From assembly GCA_030592565.1 (NCBI GenBank), contig JAUVIX010000127.1:1-9347 (forward strand): 9,347 nt of DNA. Reading direction: 5' to 3'. The notes beneath the pieces were generated by a model. The model made no database searches. It was not told the DNA's origin and saw only the letters and a list, made by a program, of their open reading frames with translations. A program made the position numbers and the translations under genes. This stretch comes from Chlorobiota bacterium. GTDB taxonomy: Bacteria; Bacteroidota; Bacteroidia; Bacteroidales; JAADJA01. Positions 7,107 through 9,347 of this stretch are shown here, one piece after another (position 1 is the stretch's first letter; each line of letters opens with the position of its first letter).

Positions 7107-7493
7107 ATGAATTATTACTTAACCAAGACTATCGAAAGTGATTTTCAGGAAGTTGTTCAGGATATAACTAAGTTTCTTAAGGAAGAAAACATCGAGATTA
7201 TAACAAATATCAGAGTTGAGACTATGCTAAAAGAGAAACTTGATATTGACTACAAAAAGTATTTGATATTAGGCACCTGCGACCCGGTCTTTACCATAAG
7301 AGCACTCCAGTCGGAAGACAAAATCGGAACACTCCTGCCTTGTAATGTTTCAATTATTGACCAGGGAGAAGGAAAAATCGAGGTTGCAATCACCAATGCA
7401 TCAATTGTTATGAGAGATATCAATAATCCTGCATTACAATTGATTGCAACTGAAATGACCGAAAAATTTAAGCGTGTGTTAAATAAGCTCTAA
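7107..7493 (+). CDS. DUF302 domain protein
   Basis: The 128-aa product matches the DUF302 family, a small alpha/beta fold whose biochemical role is not settled. Family marks are the N-terminal segment YYLTKTIESDFQEVVQDI, the block YLILGTCDPVFTIRALQSE (52-70) with Cys58, LLPCNVSI (76-83) with Cys79, and a C-terminal helix starting near NPALQLIATEM (107-117). The two cysteines sit in the conserved family positions and might bind a metal or be redox-active, though this is inference. There is no signal peptide, so it is probably cytosolic. It is the last gene of the plus-strand run, 15 bases after the small ORF and convergent with the next gene across 81 bases. It has no obvious role in polysaccharide export, so co-transcription may simply reflect position. 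The ATG at 7107 fits the family's usual N-terminus. Confidence 0.88.
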   Translation: MNYYLTKTIESDFQEVVQDITKFLKEENIEIITNIRVETMLKEKLDIDYKKYLILGTCDPVFTIRALQSEDKIGTLLPCNVSIIDQGEGKIEVAITNASIVMRDINNPALQLIATEMTEKFKRVLNKL

Positions 7494-7574
7494 TATAAGT
7501 TTTTTTAACCCTAAAACCAAATTGTTGTACTGAGATAAACCATCCAAAAAACAAAAACAAACCATCAACCTATC
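7494..7574. other. Convergent intergenic gap without a clear terminator
   Basis: These 81 bases separate the 3' ends of two converging genes. A T run lies just after the DUF302 stop (about 7500-7506), and an A-rich stretch at about 7545-7562 reads as a T-rich tract on the minus strand. I find no GC-rich inverted repeat next to either, so a hairpin terminator cannot be claimed for either gene. Confidence 0.5.
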
Positions 7575-9347
7575 CTATTTTCCTACAACCTTAAACTCTG
7601 TCCTTCTGTTACTATGTCGGCCGGATTCTGTATCATTGGTATCAATTGGTACTGTTTCGCCATACCCTTTGTATGAAAGCCTGTCAGGGCTTATCCCTTT
7701 AGCAATAAGATAATCATAAACAGCCTTTGCCCTGTTCTTCGACAGTTCCACATTATACTTCTCAGAACCAACGTTATCCGTATGTCCGCTTATCTCAATT
7801 CTTATTTCAGGGTTCTCATTTAGCAATTCAAATAGCTTATCAAGCTCTATCCTTGATTTATTTTTAAGATCGAATTTATCTGTTTCAAAAAAAATATTTT
7901 TCAAAACAACTGACTCCCCGACCTTGATTGGCTGCAATGGAATATCTTTATGTTCAGGTTCTGTTAAGGTTTGCTCACCAATCAGGTTAAAGTTTTCAGA
8001 ATAGAATAAATATCCACTTTTCGACACATTCAATGCATAATCACTATTTGTCGGAAGACAGACTAAAAACTCACCGTTCCCCTTATTCGAATAGGACTGT
8101 GTAACAGTCTTACCTGTTTTGAGGTCAATAAGTTCAAACCTTGCCTGTAGTTTCTTTTTAGTCTCACTGTCAAAAACAACTCCCTTCATATACGTAACAG
8201 GCTGAGGTCTTGCAATTTCATAAAGCTGAAATGCATACAAATCAAGTCCGCCAATACCTTCCGGCCTGTCTGAGGCAAACAGAGCAAGCTCACCATCTGT
8301 GCTGATAAGGATACTGGTTTCCGATTTATGGGTATTTATGGGGTAACCTATATTTACGGGCTCACCCCAGTTGCCTGAGCTGTCAATGCGGGAGTAAAAA
8401 ATATCCAGCATTCCCATACCGGTATGACCGTCAGAAGAGAAATACAAGGTCTGATTATCAGGATGGATAAAAACCGAGCCTTCATAACCGCCTGTATTAA
8501 TATTTGGACCAAGCATTATAAGGTTGCTCCATTCATTATTCTCATCAAGTTCTGACACCCATATATCATAATTATCATTTCTATTACTAATAAAATATAA
8601 AGTTTTGCCATCGGATGAAAGAGAAGGCTGCGACTCCCAATATCTCGTATTTAATGGCTGTCCCAAATTATAAGGGTCTGTCCATTTCATTCCGTTTCTG
8701 GTTGAAACGAATAAATCGCAACGGCCATATCCTCTCCTGCCATTTTCATAACCGTTCAATCCTTCACAGGCAGTAAAAACCAATGTATTCCCATCAACAG
8801 ACAATGAAGGCGCACCCTCATTTCTGTTTGAATTAATCGGTGGCCCTATATTTTTTGCCGCACTCCACTCATCATCACTTTTATAACAAATAAAAAAATC
8901 CTCCTGCTTCCCTGTAAATGTTCCTGGCGCAGCAAGCAATCGTGTAAACAATAACGTTTGATTATCAGCAGTGAGGCAGGGAAAATATTCATCCCTGTCA
9001 GTATTTACATTCTCACCCATATTAATTGGGTTAAAAGGAACCGGATGTGCTATAGCATCAATTGCGAATTTACAATCTGCAATATGTTTCAGAGAATTAG
9101 ACTTGTTATCTTTATTAATATTTGGGTATGTTATATAGGCAGAATAATGGGTTAGCGCATCATTATAATAGCCATTGCCAAATTCCAGTTGAGCAACATA
9201 GAAAAAAGCGGAAGGATATTTATCCGCATCAATATCCAAAGCCTTTTTGTAATAGGAAATTGCAGAAGTATCTCTATCTAGCTCCTCATACATCTGCGCC
9301 AGTGTCAGATATGCTTCAATAAATCCCGGATCTTTTTCAATTGCTTC
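7575..9347 (-). CDS. PorE-like TPR / PD40 propeller / CRD / OmpA_C envelope protein (5' end outside window)
   Basis: This is an outer-membrane-associated, peptidoglycan-binding scaffold. The frame is open to the right edge, adding 18 residues (EAIEKDPGFIEAY...) before the first in-window Met at 9293, so the start lies outside. Numbered from that Met, TPR helices occupy the visible N-terminus to about 55. Five PD40-type repeats follow at about 93-118, 150-175, 211-236, 262-287 and 316-341, each with an N(T/S) turn followed by a (T/S)xDGxTLxF-like strand; they suggest a five-bladed propeller. A carboxypeptidase-regulatory-like beta domain spans about 366-435. OmpA_C covers about 463-572, with SGHTDN and LSKNRAKAV supplying the peptidoglycan-binding pair Asp506 and Arg521, and NRRTEF near the end. 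This order matches PorE (PG1058) of the Porphyromonas type IX secretion system, a lipoprotein of about 660 aa. Bacteroidetes carry several paralogs with this layout, so a T9SS role is likely but unproven. The signal peptide or lipobox cannot be seen. Confidence 0.9.
   Translation of the reverse strand, partial: EAIEKDPGFIEAYLTLAQMYEELDRDTSAISYYKKALDIDADKYPSAFFYVAQLEFGNGYYNDALTHYSAYITYPNINKDNKSNSLKHIADCKFAIDAIAHPVPFNPINMGENVNTDRDEYFPCLTADNQTLLFTRLLAAPGTFTGKQEDFFICYKSDDEWSAAKNIGPPINSNRNEGAPSLSVDGNTLVFTACEGLNGYENGRRGYGRCDLFVSTRNGMKWTDPYNLGQPLNTRYWESQPSLSSDGKTLYFISNRNDNYDIWVSELDENNEWSNLIMLGPNINTGGYEGSVFIHPDNQTLYFSSDGHTGMGMLDIFYSRIDSSGNWGEPVNIGYPINTHKSETSILISTDGELALFASDRPEGIGGLDLYAFQLYEIARPQPVTYMKGVVFDSETKKKLQARFELIDLKTGKTVTQSYSNKGNGEFLVCLPTNSDYALNVSKSGYLFYSENFNLIGEQTLTEPEHKDIPLQPIKVGESVVLKNIFFETDKFDLKNKSRIELDKLFELLNENPEIRIEISGHTDNVGSEKYNVELSKNRAKAVYDYLIAKGISPDRLSYKGYGETVPIDTNDTESGRHSNRRTEFKVVGK

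Noticed and set aside
8958..9322. Two overlapping plus-strand open frames opposite the PorE-like gene
   Set aside because: They are antisense to the first propeller repeat and TPR region, lie in a coding strand's shadow, and show no domain features.

Overview
This AT-rich window looks like chromosomal DNA from a Bacteroidetes (Bacteroidota) bacterium. The evidence is the gene content: an S46 dipeptidyl peptidase of the DPP11 type, a short lipoprotein Wza-like exporter with a C-terminal hydrophobic helix, and a TPR / PD40 propeller / OmpA_C protein. Shine-Dalgarno sequences are weak or absent, and TAnnTTTG-type promoter elements are present. I cannot name a genus.

Layout, left to right. (1) The 3' three-quarters of an S46 peptidase gene enters from the left edge and ends at 1655. 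(2) A 428-bp gene-free stretch follows, with a candidate promoter at its right end. (3) 2084-3490 encodes a polyprenyl-phosphate sugar-1-phosphate transferase. (4) A 174-bp spacer holds two TAnnTTTG elements and a perfect 13-bp hairpin. (5) A compact plus-strand run follows: Wza-like export lipoprotein (3665-4438), Wzc-like chain-length regulator and tyrosine autokinase (4439-6904, no gap), a 55-aa charged ORF (6924-7091), and a DUF302 protein (7107-7493). (6) A convergent minus-strand gene runs off the right edge. It has TPR, five-repeat PD40 propeller, CRD-like and OmpA_C domains, which is the architecture of PorE of the type IX secretion system.

The middle genes fit the start of an exopolysaccharide or capsule locus. 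The transferase loads the first sugar phosphate onto undecaprenyl phosphate, the Wzc protein controls polymer length and export through tyrosine phosphorylation, and the Wza protein forms the periplasm-to-surface channel. Glycosyltransferases, flippase and polymerase are not in the window and would have to lie elsewhere. The flanking peptidase and PorE-like genes are probably unrelated neighbours.

I found no CRISPR array, mobile element, tRNA or rRNA, and no clearly undescribed multi-gene system. The best leads are the hairpin in the leader of the export genes, the small ORF plus DUF302 gene attached to the kinase gene, and the Arg residue that predicts acidic-residue specificity in the S46 peptidase.
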